A DNA stretch of 64,000 nucleotides. Source: Pseudomonas mandelii (GTDB lineage Bacteria; Pseudomonadota; Gammaproteobacteria; Pseudomonadales; Pseudomonadaceae). The DNA is taken from assembly GCF_024138395.1 (NCBI RefSeq), contig NZ_JAMYDU010000005.1, positions 186,001 through 250,000 on the forward strand, read 5' to 3'. The position numbers and the translations under genes were made by a program. Every line of letters begins with the position of its first letter. The stretch's first letter is position 1. Below are positions 16,689 to 25,719 of this stretch, piece after piece. Below the pieces are notes generated by a model. It did not search any database and had not been told where the DNA came from. It was given only the letters and a program-made list of their open reading frames with translations.

Positions 16689-17980
16689 GCGTTGAACCAA
16701 CCCAATTTGATCACGAACAGAATCGACAGAATCACCAGCGCCGAATTCAATTCACGGCCGCGACCGGACAACAACTTGATGGCAGTCCAGGAGATGAAAC
16801 CGAAGGCGATGCCGTTGGCGATGGAATAAGTGAATGGCATGGCCAGAGCGGTGACCACGACCGGAGCGGCGACGGTGATGTCGTCCCAGTCTATTTCGGC
16901 CAGGCCGGATGTCATCAGTACGGCGACGAACAGCAAAGCAGGTGCGGTGGCGAAGGCTGGAACGCTGGCTGCCAATGGCGAAAAAAACAGCGCCAGCAGA
17001 AACAGGATCGCGACCACAATGGCGGTCAGGCCGGTGCGGCCACCGGCACTCACGCCGGCTGCGGATTCGATGTAGCTGGTGGTGGTCGAGGTGCCCAGCA
17101 AGGAACCGGCCATGGCCGCAGTACTGTCGGCGATCAGGGCACGGCCCATTTTCGGCATGTGGCCGTCCTTGCCCATCAGGCCGGCACGCTTGGCGACGCC
17201 AATCAGCGTGCCGGAGTTGTCGAACAGGTCGACGAACAGGAAGGCGAAGATGACGCTGACCAGACCGATGTCCAGTGCGCCTTTGATGTCCAGTTGCAGG
17301 AAGGTCGGCGCCAGGGACGGAGGCATCGACATCACGCCACCGAACGGGGTGAAGCCCATCACGATCGAAACAATGGTCACCGCCAGAATACCGATCAGCA
17401 CAGCGCCGCGTACTGCAAGCGCTTCGAGAGCAACGATCAGGGCAAAACCGAGGGTCGCAAGAATCGGCGCCGGTTGCTTTAGGTCGCCGAGGCCGATCAT
17501 GGTTGCCGGGTTGCTGACCACGATGCCGGCGTTGTGCAGGGCGATCAGGGCCAGGAACAGGCCGATACCGGCGGCAATCGCCGAGCGTAGCGCCAGCGGA
17601 ATGCTGTTGATGATCCATTCGCGGATGCGGAAGATCGACAACAGGAAAAACATCACCGCCGAGATGAACACCGCGCCCAGCGCCACTTGCCAGGTGTGGC
17701 CCATGTGCAGGACCACGGTGTAAGTGAAGAAGGCGTTCAGGCCCATGCCCGGTGCGAGGGCGATCGGGTAGTTGGCGATCAGGCCCATGGTCGCCGAGCC
17801 GATGGCGGCTGCCAGACAGGTGGCGACGAACACCGCGCCCTTGTCCATGCCGGTTTCGCCGAGGATGCTCGGGTTGACGAACAGAATGTAGGCCATGGCC
17901 AAAAAGGTCGTGACGCCCGCCAGAATCTCGGTCCGCACGTTGGTGTTGTGTGCCTTGAGTTGAAACAGCCTTTCCAGCAT
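16685..17980 (-). CDS. NCS2 family purine permease (AzgA/AdeP-like)
   Basis: 431 residues with about 12-14 hydrophobic segments. The N-terminal [20 protein letters not shown] and the stretches [13 protein letters not shown] and [18 protein letters not shown] are diagnostic of the AzgA-like branch that imports adenine, guanine or hypoxanthine by proton symport. It is an inner-membrane protein. A purine riboswitch was looked for between 17981 and 18200 and is not evident. Its last codons overlap trmA, so both are read from one message. Confidence 0.92.
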   Translation of the reverse strand: MLERLFQLKAHNTNVRTEILAGVTTFLAMAYILFVNPSILGETGMDKGAVFVATCLAAAIGSATMGLIANYPIALAPGMGLNAFFTYTVVLHMGHTWQVALGAVFISAVMFFLLSIFRIREWIINSIPLALRSAIAAGIGLFLALIALHNAGIVVSNPATMIGLGDLKQPAPILATLGFALIVALEALAVRGAVLIGILAVTIVSIVMGFTPFGGVMSMPPSLAPTFLQLDIKGALDIGLVSVIFAFLFVDLFDNSGTLIGVAKRAGLMGKDGHMPKMGRALIADSTAAMAGSLLGTSTTTSYIESAAGVSAGGRTGLTAIVVAILFLLALFFSPLAASVPAFATAPALLFVAVLMTSGLAEIDWDDITVAAPVVVTALAMPFTYSIANGIAFGFISWTAIKLLSGRGRELNSALVILSILFVIKLGWFNA

Positions 17981-18206
17981 GTCTGCTCCCCGTGGCGCGC
18001 CCGGCGCCGTGAATGTATCGACCTCAACAGCAAAGCACAGACCGCTGCAGGCGCCTGGTAATTTTCTGTGGGTCGGAAAAAGCCGCGCATCATACCAGCA
18101 GCGTGGGGCTATGGCTGCTTATGGCTGCGATCGTCGTCGATGTTTTGCACAAAACGGAACTGCGCCATACTGCGCGCTGTTTTTTTGGGGGAGGGAGGGG
18201 GTAGAT

Positions 18207-18662
18207 ATGCATTCCATTAATAAGCGTGTGATTGCGACATTCGGGTTGCTGCTGACCTGTTTCACCGGAGCGCAAACAGCCTCTGCGGCCATGGCACAAC
18301 CGTTGAGCCAGGTAAAAGTACTCAAGGTCGAATCGCCAGGCTGCGGATTTGAAAATATTGCGGCCGGTCAGGACCAGACCCGCTGCAACCACAGTGGCCC
18401 AAACATCAAGGTCTACGTGCTGGAGGTCGGCTACGGTCGCGAGCCTCATGTTGCGCTGGACGGATTCAAGGTGGACGGTACCCGAACCCCTGTTTGTGCT
18501 TTTGATACCGGCAACCTGACCGAGTGCTCCGCCGGAAAAAAAACCGTCGGCTATCTGTACATCTTCAACCTGGCGGGCAAGCAGGACGGCATCTTCACGT
18601 TCAGCAACACCTCGATCAACGCGCCCGGCAATACGATGTCGACGCAGCTTTACATCAAGTAA
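18207..18662 (+). CDS. Secreted small protein, DUF4879/YolA-like
   Basis: 151 residues from ATG 18207, preceded by a GGAGGGAGGGGG purine run that serves as ribosome site. Residues 1-30 are a Sec signal peptide (RVIATFGLLLTCFTGAQTAS, cleavage near ASA-AMA). The mature part has four cysteines (in GCGFEN, TRCNHSG, PVCAFD and TECSAG), consistent with two disulfides. It ends in a beta-rich tail, SINAPGNTMSTQLYIK. The cysteine pattern and tail recall DUF4879 proteins such as Bacillus YolA, a secreted protein of unknown role. The family call is from memory and moderate. It stands alone. Confidence 0.7.
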   Translation: MHSINKRVIATFGLLLTCFTGAQTASAAMAQPLSQVKVLKVESPGCGFENIAAGQDQTRCNHSGPNIKVYVLEVGYGREPHVALDGFKVDGTRTPVCAFDTGNLTECSAGKKTVGYLYIFNLAGKQDGIFTFSNTSINAPGNTMSTQLYIK

Positions 18663-18729
18663 CGGCTGGCCTCGAACAAGGGTCAGGAAAGCTGACTACG
18701 CTTTAAAGATTATCCTGTGGACCGCGCCC

Positions 18730-19281
18730 ATGACTTTTAGAGCCCTGATTACCCTCGCCGAGGGCATCGACGATCTGCAAAGCGTGACCCTGATCGATGT
18801 GCTGCGCCGCGCCAAGGTTGAAGTGGTGGTGGCCAGCATCGAGGCACGGCGCATGCTCACCTGCGCTCGCGGCACGCGCTTGACCGCCGATGCGATGTTG
18901 GTGGATTTGCTGGCCCAACCCTTCGACCTGATCGTGCTGCCCGGCGGTACCGTGGGGGCGCAGCATTTGGCGGCCCACCAACCCCTGCAACAACTGATCA
19001 AGGACCAGGCCGCCGCCGGGCGTCTGTTCGCCGGTATTGCCGAATCTCCGGCGCTGGCGCTGCAAACCTTTGGCGTGTTGCGTCAGCGACGCATGACTTG
19101 CCTGCCCACAGTCAGCAATCAACTGTCAGGCTGTAACTTCGTCGATCAACCGGTGGTGGTCGATGGCAACTGCATCACTGCCCAGGGTTCAGGCGCCGCG
19201 TTGGAGTTTGCGCTGACACTGGTGGAGCAACTCTGCGGCAAAGCCACGCGGTCGACGGTGGCAGGGGAGTTGGTGGTTTAA
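18730..19281 (+). CDS. DJ-1/PfpI superfamily protein lacking the nucleophilic cysteine
   Basis: 183 residues, the length of the YajL/DJ-1 branch. The opening ALITLAEGIDDLQSVTLIDVL and the strand LIVLPGGTVGAQHL are diagnostic. In YajL and DJ-1 the elbow reads AAICA.P with a reactive Cys (Cys106 in DJ-1). Here residues 101-107 read AGIAESP, so the position is Ala104. The usual Glu that supports the cysteine is also altered (GIDDLQ, Asp). Cysteines at 45 and elsewhere are not at the elbow. Cysteine-dependent deglycase, chaperone or redox-sensor chemistry is therefore unlikely; the role is unknown. Confidence 0.88.
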   Translation: MTFRALITLAEGIDDLQSVTLIDVLRRAKVEVVVASIEARRMLTCARGTRLTADAMLVDLLAQPFDLIVLPGGTVGAQHLAAHQPLQQLIKDQAAAGRLFAGIAESPALALQTFGVLRQRRMTCLPTVSNQLSGCNFVDQPVVVDGNCITAQGSGAALEFALTLVEQLCGKATRSTVAGELVV

Positions 19282-19304
19282 AGAGTGCCCGGGGAACAAC
19301 AACG

Positions 19305-20543
19305 TCAGGCCCTGACCTCTTCCACCGGCACATGCATGCGGTCGCGGTTGGCCAGGGTCGGGAACAGTTTGATCCAGGTCCCGGTCACCATCAGCGTACC
19401 GATGCCGCCCATGACCACTGCCGGCACGGTGCCGAACCAGTGGGCCGTCAGACCGGATTCGAACTCGCCGAGCTGATTCGAAGCGCCGATGAACAAACCA
19501 TTCACCGCGCTGACCCGGCCGCGCATTTCGTCGGGGGTTTCCAGTTGCACGAATGAGGCGCGGATCACCATGCTGATCATGTCCGCTGCGCCCAATACCA
19601 CCAGCACGGCGAGAGAAAACCAGAACGAAGTCGACAGGCCGAAAGCGATGGTCGCCACGCCGAATACACCCACAGCGGTGAACATAACCCGTCCGACATT
19701 GCGCTCCACGGCAAATCGCGCCAGAAACAGTGACATCAGCAATGCACCGACTGCAGGGGCTGAACGCAGCAGGCCCAGACCCCACGGACCGGTCAGCAGA
19801 ATATCTTTGGCGAACACCGGCAGCAGCGCGGTCGCGCCACCCAGCAGGACGGCAAACAGATCCAGGGAAATCGCCCCGAGAATGTCCGGGCGACTGCGAA
19901 TGAAGCGAATGCCCGCCAGCAGTGAATCCAGTGTGGCCTTGCCCTTGTTCAGTGGTGTTTGCCGGGCCGGAAGGTTAAGCATCAGCGCACAGGCGATGAG
20001 GTAAAGGATCACCGTCGGGCCATACACCCAGACGCTGCCGAAGGCGTAGAGCAAACCGCCCAGCGCCGGGGCGACAATGGTCGCCGATTGTTGTGCAGAT
20101 TGCGCCGCAGCAACGGCGCGGGGGAATAACGCGCTGGGCACGATGCTCGGCAACAAGGCCTGGGTGGTCGGCATTTCGAAGGAGCGGGCGGCGCCGAGCA
20201 GGAACGCGAGGATGAAGATCATCTCCCGGGTGACATGGTCGGTCGCGCTGCCGATGGCCAGTGACAGGGCGATCAGCGCTTGCAGTGACTGACAGAGCGC
20301 CGCGACCTTGCGCCGGTCATAGCGGTCCGCGACATGCCCGGTGTGCAGCATGAATAACACTCGAGGGGCAAATTCCACCAGGCCCACCAGGCCCAGATCG
20401 AGCACATTGCCCGTCAGTTGATACAGATTCCAGCCAATAGCCACGGTCAACATCTGGAAACCGCTGGCGGTAAACACCCGAGCCAGCCAGAACGCGATAA
20501 AGGGGCGGTGATGACGTAACAGCAGGGGCGCTTGGTTGGGCAT
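19305..20543 (-). CDS. MFS transporter, EntS/DHA3-like exporter
   Basis: 412 residues from ATG 20543, where family similarity starts (LLLRHHRPFIAFWLARVFTA); earlier in-frame codons read through the promoter. Twelve membrane segments. The loop GHVADRYDRRKVAALCQ is the MFS motif A, and LVVLGAADMISMVIRAS with QLETPDEMRGRVSAVNGLFIG is typical of MFS_3/EntS. Known relatives export siderophores or drugs. There is no siderophore cluster in the window, so the cargo remains open. It is convergent with the DJ-1-like gene with a 23-bp gap. Confidence 0.88.
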   Translation of the reverse strand: MPNQAPLLLRHHRPFIAFWLARVFTASGFQMLTVAIGWNLYQLTGNVLDLGLVGLVEFAPRVLFMLHTGHVADRYDRRKVAALCQSLQALIALSLAIGSATDHVTREMIFILAFLLGAARSFEMPTTQALLPSIVPSALFPRAVAAAQSAQQSATIVAPALGGLLYAFGSVWVYGPTVILYLIACALMLNLPARQTPLNKGKATLDSLLAGIRFIRSRPDILGAISLDLFAVLLGGATALLPVFAKDILLTGPWGLGLLRSAPAVGALLMSLFLARFAVERNVGRVMFTAVGVFGVATIAFGLSTSFWFSLAVLVVLGAADMISMVIRASFVQLETPDEMRGRVSAVNGLFIGASNQLGEFESGLTAHWFGTVPAVVMGGIGTLMVTGTWIKLFPTLANRDRMHVPVEEVRA

Positions 20544-20658
20544 CTGAAGGCAGGTCTGGGCGAGGGGAAGGGTCGAGATTATCACCAACCTGTAACGAGA
20601 AGTTGCAGGGCGGGGAAATTTAGTTAGCTAGACACCGATCTTGAAAACACAGAATCCC

Positions 20659-20749
20659 CTGTGGGAGCGAGCTTGCTCACGAAAGCGTCGGCACCTCCAA
20701 CATAAAGGTGACAGGCAGATCGTTATCGCGAGCAAGCTCGCTTCCACAG
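20659..20749. repeat. REPIN, GTGGGAGCGAGC type
   Basis: Inverted arms 20659-20685 and 20721-20749 share CTGTGGGAGCGAGCTTGCTC with a single mismatch in each arm. Confidence 0.88.
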
Positions 20750-20851
20750 GTAATGTGTTTGAGCTCAGGAGCAGAGCCATGAGGCAACCTGTCACGCGGC
20801 AAAAGACCACACCGTCCATCGGCAAAAATGCGACTACTCTTTCAACGTTGC

Positions 20852-20865
20852 TTGATCCAGATCAA
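20852..20865. promoter_or_regulatory. ANR/FNR binding site upstream of cioAB
   Basis: TTGATCCAGATCAA is an exact match to the FNR/ANR consensus TTGAT-N4-ATCAA, 162 bp before the cioA start. ANR is known to repress cioAB in P. aeruginosa when oxygen is low, so a role as repressor site is likely. Confidence 0.85.
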
Positions 20866-21027
20866 GACCCTTCGTGGAATTGATCCGGCGGCCAGATGGC
20901 CAGACTCCCTACGTTTGTGATGATGGTACAAAAAGAACGAATTCGAATTCGCCACACTCCATATCCGTGGGGGCAGTGGGTGTAGGCCGCAAGCCTTCAG
21001 CCGGTATTACCTGACAGAGGAAGACTT

Positions 21028-22467
21028 ATGTTCGGTTTGGAGGCACTTGATCTCGCCCGGATTCAGTTCGCATTCACCATTTCGTTCCACATCCTGTTCC
21101 CGGCCATCACCATTGGCCTGGCGAGTTACCTGGCGGTGCTCGAAGGCCTGTGGCTGAAAACGCACAACGATACTTACCGCGATCTGTACCATTTCTGGTC
21201 GAAGATTTTTGCCGTCAACTTCGGCATGGGCGTGGTTTCCGGTTTGGTCATGGCCTATCAGTTCGGCACCAACTGGAGCCGTTTTTCGGACTTCGCCGGT
21301 TCGGTGACCGGGCCGTTGCTGACCTATGAAGTGCTCACTGCCTTCTTCCTCGAGGCCGGTTTCCTCGGTGTCATGTTGTTCGGCTGGAACAAGGTCGGGC
21401 GCAAACTGCACTTTTTCTCGACGGTCATGGTGGCCATCGGCACGCTTATTTCGACCTTCTGGATTCTGGCCTCCAACAGCTGGATGCAGACCCCGCAAGG
21501 TTACGAAATCGTCAATGGCCAAGTCATTCCGGTGGACTGGCTGGCGATTATTTTCAACCCGTCGTTCCCCTACCGGCTGTTGCACATGTCCACGGCGGCG
21601 TTCGTTGCGACTGCCTTCTTCGTCGGTTCGTCGGCGGCGTGGCACTTGCTGCGCGGCAAGGACAACCCGGCGATCCGCACCATGCTCTCGATGGCGATGT
21701 GGATGGCACTGATCGTGGCGCCGATTCAGGCGGTTATCGGGGACTTCCACGGCGTCAATACGCTCAAGCATCAACCGGCGAAAATCGCTGCGATCGAAGG
21801 CCACTGGGAAAACGTTGGCAATGAACCGACCCCGCTGATCCTGTTCGGCTGGCCGGACATGAAAGCCGAGAAAACCAGATTTGCCGTCGAGATTCCCTAT
21901 CTGGGCAGCCTGATCCTGACTCATAGCTTGGACAAGCAAGTGCCGGCGCTCAAGGAGTTCGCGCCTGAAGACCGGCCGAATTCGACCATCGTCTTCTGGT
22001 CGTTCCGGATCATGGTCGGCCTGGGCGTGCTGATGATCTTCACTGGTTTGTGGAGTCTGTGGCTGCGTAAACGCGACAGGCTTTATACCTCACGTCCATT
22101 CTTGTACATGGCGCTGTGGATGGGCCCATCCGGCCTGGTCGCGATTCTCGCCGGCTGGTTCACCACTGAAATCGGCCGTCAGCCGTGGGTGGTCTATGGC
22201 TTGATGCGCACGGCAGACGCGTCCTCCGGACACAGCTTCGTGCAGATGAGCATCACCTTGATCATGTTCGTTGTGGTGTATTTCGCGCTGTTCGGCGCCG
22301 GTCTTGGCTACATGATGCGCTTGGTGCGCAAGGGGCCGAAGATCGACGAAGGCAAGGAAACCAACGAAGGTGGTCCTGGCCAGCAACGCACACCCGCCCG
22401 TCCATTGTCCGCAGCTGATGACAATGGTGACGCTGATCACAACCACAGCCTGAACAAGGAGATTTGA
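21028..22467 (+). CDS. cioA: Cyanide-insensitive bd-type ubiquinol oxidase, subunit I
   Basis: 479 residues. It forms with CioB an inner-membrane oxidase that passes electrons from ubiquinol to oxygen without pumping protons. Haem ligands fall at the E. coli CydA positions: His21 (FHILFPAITIG, E. coli His19), His186 (LLHMSTAAF) and Met393 (GLMRTADASS). The GRQPW motif (around 385) is intact. The Q-loop is of the short kind and the protein is shorter than CydA, as in the cyanide-insensitive branch. It is followed at 3 bp by cioB and is controlled by the upstream ANR box. Confidence 0.97.
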   Translation: MFGLEALDLARIQFAFTISFHILFPAITIGLASYLAVLEGLWLKTHNDTYRDLYHFWSKIFAVNFGMGVVSGLVMAYQFGTNWSRFSDFAGSVTGPLLTYEVLTAFFLEAGFLGVMLFGWNKVGRKLHFFSTVMVAIGTLISTFWILASNSWMQTPQGYEIVNGQVIPVDWLAIIFNPSFPYRLLHMSTAAFVATAFFVGSSAAWHLLRGKDNPAIRTMLSMAMWMALIVAPIQAVIGDFHGVNTLKHQPAKIAAIEGHWENVGNEPTPLILFGWPDMKAEKTRFAVEIPYLGSLILTHSLDKQVPALKEFAPEDRPNSTIVFWSFRIMVGLGVLMIFTGLWSLWLRKRDRLYTSRPFLYMALWMGPSGLVAILAGWFTTEIGRQPWVVYGLMRTADASSGHSFVQMSITLIMFVVVYFALFGAGLGYMMRLVRKGPKIDEGKETNEGGPGQQRTPARPLSAADDNGDADHNHSLNKEI

Positions 22468-22470
22468 ATC

Positions 22471-23478
22471 ATGGGTATTGATCTTCCGCTGATCTGGGCC
22501 GTGATCATCATCTTCGGCATCATGATGTACGTGGTCATGGACGGCTTCGACCTGGGAATCGGGATTCTCTTCCCATTCATCAAGGGCAAGAGCGATCGTG
22601 ACGTCATGATGAACACCGTCGCCCCGGTCTGGGACGGCAACGAAACCTGGCTGGTATTGGGCGGCGCGGCATTGTTCGGCGCCTTCCCGCTGGCCTATTC
22701 GGTGGTGCTCTCGGCGTTGTACCTGCCGCTGATTTTCATGCTGATCGGGTTGATTTTTCGCGGTGTGGCTTTCGAGTTTCGCTTCAAGGCGAAGGACGAA
22801 AAGCGCCACCTCTGGGATAAGGCATTCATCGGTGGCTCGATCGCCGCGACCTTCTTTCAGGGCGTGGCATTGGGGGCGTTCATCGATGGGCTGCCGGTAG
22901 CGAATCGTCAGTTTGCCGGCGGCTCACTTGACTGGTTGACCCCGTTCACGATGTTCTGTGGTGCGGCGCTGGTGGTGGCTTACGCACTGCTGGGTTGCAC
23001 CTGGCTGATCATGAAAACCGAAGGAAAATTGCAGGAACAGATGCATGACCTGGCGCGGCCATTGGCCTTCGTGCTACTGGCGGTGATTGGCATCGTCAGT
23101 ATCTGGACACCGTTGGCCCACGCTGATATTGCTGCACGCTGGTTCTCCCTGCCGAACCTGTTCTGGTTCTTGCCGGTGCCGATTCTGGTGCTGGTGACTT
23201 TGTACGGTCTGATTCGGGCGGTGGCTCGCAATGCGCATTACACGCCATTCCTGCTGACCCTGGTGCTGATCTTCCTCGGCTACAGCGGTCTGGGTATCAG
23301 CCTGTGGCCGAACATCGTGCCGCCGTCGATCTCGATCTGGGACGCCGCCGCACCGCCGCAAAGCCAGGGCTTCATGCTGGTGGGCACACTGTTCATCATC
23401 CCGTTCATCCTGGGTTACACCTTCTGGAGCTACTACGTGTTCCGCGGCAAGGTCACCCATGAAGATGGTTACCACTAG
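22471..23478 (+). CDS. cioB: Cyanide-insensitive bd-type ubiquinol oxidase, subunit II
   Basis: 335 residues, nine predicted spans. MYVVMDGFDLGIGILFPF and APVWDGNETWLVLGGAALF near the N-terminus are the conserved CydB signatures, with the Asp and Glu residues implicated in stabilising the high-spin haem region. A clear GGAG-like site lies in the 3-bp gap after cioA (AAGGAGATTTGA). It is the structural partner of CioA in the respiratory chain, and a small membrane protein follows 28 bp later. Confidence 0.97.
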   Translation: MGIDLPLIWAVIIIFGIMMYVVMDGFDLGIGILFPFIKGKSDRDVMMNTVAPVWDGNETWLVLGGAALFGAFPLAYSVVLSALYLPLIFMLIGLIFRGVAFEFRFKAKDEKRHLWDKAFIGGSIAATFFQGVALGAFIDGLPVANRQFAGGSLDWLTPFTMFCGAALVVAYALLGCTWLIMKTEGKLQEQMHDLARPLAFVLLAVIGIVSIWTPLAHADIAARWFSLPNLFWFLPVPILVLVTLYGLIRAVARNAHYTPFLLTLVLIFLGYSGLGISLWPNIVPPSISIWDAAAPPQSQGFMLVGTLFIIPFILGYTFWSYYVFRGKVTHEDGYH

Positions 23479-23506
23479 CCCATACGACTACGCAGAGGAG
23501 AACGCG

Positions 23507-23677
23507 ATGATGGCTGGAAAACCTGATTTGCAGGAAATCGAAGCGGCCGAGAAAAAGCCGCTCTGGCAGCGACTCGGCTGGCTGGCGATGATCTGGACCG
23601 GCAGCGTCGTGGCACTGTTTATTGTGGCCTCGCTGATGCGCATGTTCATGAATGCCGCCGGTTTGAGCACCCACTGA
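23507..23677 (+). CDS. DUF2474 small membrane protein, CioAB-associated
   Basis: 56 residues from ATG 23507, chosen because AGAGGAGAACGCG precedes it at ideal spacing; an in-frame start 48 bp upstream would lie inside cioB. A polar N-terminus (EIEAAEKKPLWQRLGW) leads into one membrane helix (LAMIWTGSVVALFIVASLMRMFM). Proteins of this family typically follow cioAB. By analogy with CydX/CydH they may be a third subunit or assembly factor, but this is inferred from position and topology. A strong terminator ends the operon 35 bp later. Confidence 0.8.
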   Translation: MMAGKPDLQEIEAAEKKPLWQRLGWLAMIWTGSVVALFIVASLMRMFMNAAGLSTH

Positions 23678-23711
23678 AATTCCCATCCCGTGGCCTTGCG
23701 GCACGGATTAT

Positions 23712-23737
23712 AACCCTCCCGATGGAGGGTTTTTTTC
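23712..23737 (+). terminator. Rho-independent terminator of the cio operon
   Basis: AACCCTCC-CGAT-GGAGGGTT followed by a run of T. Its reverse reading could also serve the convergent rlmG gene. Confidence 0.9.
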
Positions 23738-23741
23738 GCTT

Positions 23742-24866
23742 TTATTTACGTGCTTTAAGGATCACGAACTTGGGAGTGGCCGCGACTTGCTCGACGCCGC
23801 GGAACAACCGCGCCAGCTTGCTGTGATAACCCAGGTGACGGTTGCCGACGATGTACAGCGCTCCGCCCACCACCAACGATTCACGTGCTTGCTGGAACAT
23901 CCGCCAGGCCAGGAAATCGCCGACCACTTGCTGCTGGTGAAACGGCGGATTGCACAGCACTACGTCCAGGGATTGAGGTTCCTGCTCAGCCAAACCATCG
24001 CCGGCCCGCACGATCACGTCACGATCGCCCAGCGCCGCGCGCCAGTTTTCAGCGGCCGATTGCACGGCCATGAACGATTCGTCCACCAGCGTGTAGTGCG
24101 CCTCAGGATTTTGCAGAGCACTGGCAATCGCCAATACGCCATTGCCACATCCGAGGTCGGCTACCCGCGCTGCGCCGAGGTTCTTCGGCAAGTGCGGCAA
24201 AAACGCCCGCGTGCCGATATCCAGCCCTTCGCGGCAGAACACATTGGCGTGATTGAGCAGTTCGATAGCAGGCGAGTCGAGTCGATAGCGAGTCGGGTAG
24301 GGGGAGACAGCAACCGCTTTGGCTTGGGGCGTGGCGATTAACAGCCGGGCCTTCTTCACGGCCAGCGAGGCTTGCACCGGGCCGATGTAACGCTCCAGCA
24401 GATCGCCCGCAGCGCGTGGCAAATGCTTCACCATCGCGGCCGCAATCACTTGGGCATCGGGAGCCAGTTGCCCCTGTAACCGGATCAGTTGCTCTTCCAG
24501 CAGGGCCAGGGTTTTCGGTACCCGGATCAATACCCGGTCGAACGGCCCGATGAACGCTTCGCTGGCAGGCACCTTCGGCACTGCATCAAACGCCTGGCCG
24601 TTGCGTATCAAGTTTTTTTCCAGCCCCTGAAAAGCCAGAAAAGAATCGCCGCTGCTGGTCACCTGAACCTTGCCCATCAGGCTGGCGGCCAAAGCACCGA
24701 AGCTGTCGTTGAGCACCAGCACTCGGGTATCGGCTGCCGGTTGTTGCTCGGCCAGATGATTGAGCAGGTATTCGTCTGCGGCATCAAATGCTTGCAACGG
24801 TTCATTCTGCTGTTCTGGCTGGCGGATCAGATCGAGTCGAGCGAAAGGGGTTTCGAGCAGAGGCAT
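23742..24866 (-). CDS. rlmG: 23S rRNA (guanine-1835-N2)-methyltransferase
   Basis: 374 residues from ATG 24866 (MPLLETPFARLDLIRQPEQ), the usual start and length. An upstream ATG at 24920 would add 18 residues. An N-terminal degenerate methyltransferase half (to about 190) recognises RNA. The catalytic half has the SAM motif VADLGCGNGVLAIA and the N2-guanine motif LCNPPFHQQ. It uses SAM to methylate G1835 of 23S rRNA during 50S assembly. It converges on the cio operon. Confidence 0.93.
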   Translation of the reverse strand: MPLLETPFARLDLIRQPEQQNEPLQAFDAADEYLLNHLAEQQPAADTRVLVLNDSFGALAASLMGKVQVTSSGDSFLAFQGLEKNLIRNGQAFDAVPKVPASEAFIGPFDRVLIRVPKTLALLEEQLIRLQGQLAPDAQVIAAAMVKHLPRAAGDLLERYIGPVQASLAVKKARLLIATPQAKAVAVSPYPTRYRLDSPAIELLNHANVFCREGLDIGTRAFLPHLPKNLGAARVADLGCGNGVLAIASALQNPEAHYTLVDESFMAVQSAAENWRAALGDRDVIVRAGDGLAEQEPQSLDVVLCNPPFHQQQVVGDFLAWRMFQQARESLVVGGALYIVGNRHLGYHSKLARLFRGVEQVAATPKFVILKARK

Positions 24867-25011
24867 GAGGCGGGGGCTCTGGGTAGTCAACGGGCGAACC
24901 ATCCGAGTGGACTGCGTCATGGCGTTTCACACGGCATCACTCAGGATGGATCGCAAATGGTACGTTTTTTTCGCTTGGATTACTCGCGGGGATTACCGGA
25001 CTCAATCAGAT

Positions 25012-25719
25012 TCAGATGGCGCCCACTCTCGCCGCTCTGATCACTGCCGCAATCTTGTTGTTTACGCCGAATTTCCGGATGGCGCCGCGTATATGGAACT
25101 GTACCGTGCTTTCACTCAGGCAGAGAATGATCGCGATCTCGCCTGCCGTCTTGCCATCGGCTGAATACTTCAATACCTCGATTTCCCTGCATGATAAATG
25201 CACTGTGCCCGGTTTTGCGGGTGCAGGCAGTTCTTTCGCGACAAGCCGGTGCAGGTGACGGCTAATGAACAACGCGTAGCCCAGATTTTTATACAGATCA
25301 TGCGTAGTAATCGGACAGTGGCTTCTGGCCAGGCTCAGCATGCTGCAAAGGCCGTTCTCATCATGAACGGATTGGGACCAGCCATAGCGCAGCCCTTGCT
25401 GTTTTTGTGCTTGCCGCAGTGTTGGTGTCTTGCAGAAGATTTCTTCCTGCCAAAGAATCGGTAATTCAGAACGATTGCAATGGGCCAGTACCGGATCGAC
25501 CTCACTGAAATGCTCTTGTTCATATTTCGTGTTCCATTCGCTGGGATAATTATTCAGATTTATCGTATTGCGGCGTATCCCCCTTACTTGGGATGTTATT
25601 GAAAATGCACAGAAATTAAAGCCAAGATTTTTAACGAGATTGAGAGAAATCTCGTAGGCGGTCTCTATTTTCTGAGCGTAAGAAAGCTGCGTTAACTGTG
25701 ATTCCTTCCACACTTTCAT
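25012..25719 (-). CDS. LuxR-type quorum-sensing regulator (LuxR solo)
   Basis: 235 residues from ATG 25719. An N-terminal autoinducer-binding domain is followed by a LuxR helix-turn-helix (about 172-235: LSCREIEVLKYSADGKTAGE, then LSESTVQFHIRGAIRKFGV). The residues that contact acyl-homoserine lactones are present: Trp62, Tyr66, Asp75, Pro76, Trp90 and Gly113. No luxI-type synthase is in the window, so this looks like a solo receptor similar in layout to QscR. The gene and its upstream DNA are clearly AT-richer than the neighbours, suggesting acquisition. Target genes are unknown; the divergent fpr gene is adjacent. Confidence 0.88.
   Translation of the reverse strand: MKVWKESQLTQLSYAQKIETAYEISLNLVKNLGFNFCAFSITSQVRGIRRNTINLNNYPSEWNTKYEQEHFSEVDPVLAHCNRSELPILWQEEIFCKTPTLRQAQKQQGLRYGWSQSVHDENGLCSMLSLARSHCPITTHDLYKNLGYALFISRHLHRLVAKELPAPAKPGTVHLSCREIEVLKYSADGKTAGEIAIILCLSESTVQFHIRGAIRKFGVNNKIAAVIRAARVGAI

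Larger units (their letters stand above)
20544..21027. other. 484-bp control region upstream of cioAB
   Basis: It contains a REPIN (20659-20749), an ANR/FNR box (20852-20865) and the cioA leader. No further gene is visible. Confidence 0.7.

Noticed and set aside
17981..18206. Purine riboswitch upstream of the NCS2 permease
   Set aside because: The conserved loop and junction sequences of the purine aptamer were not found.
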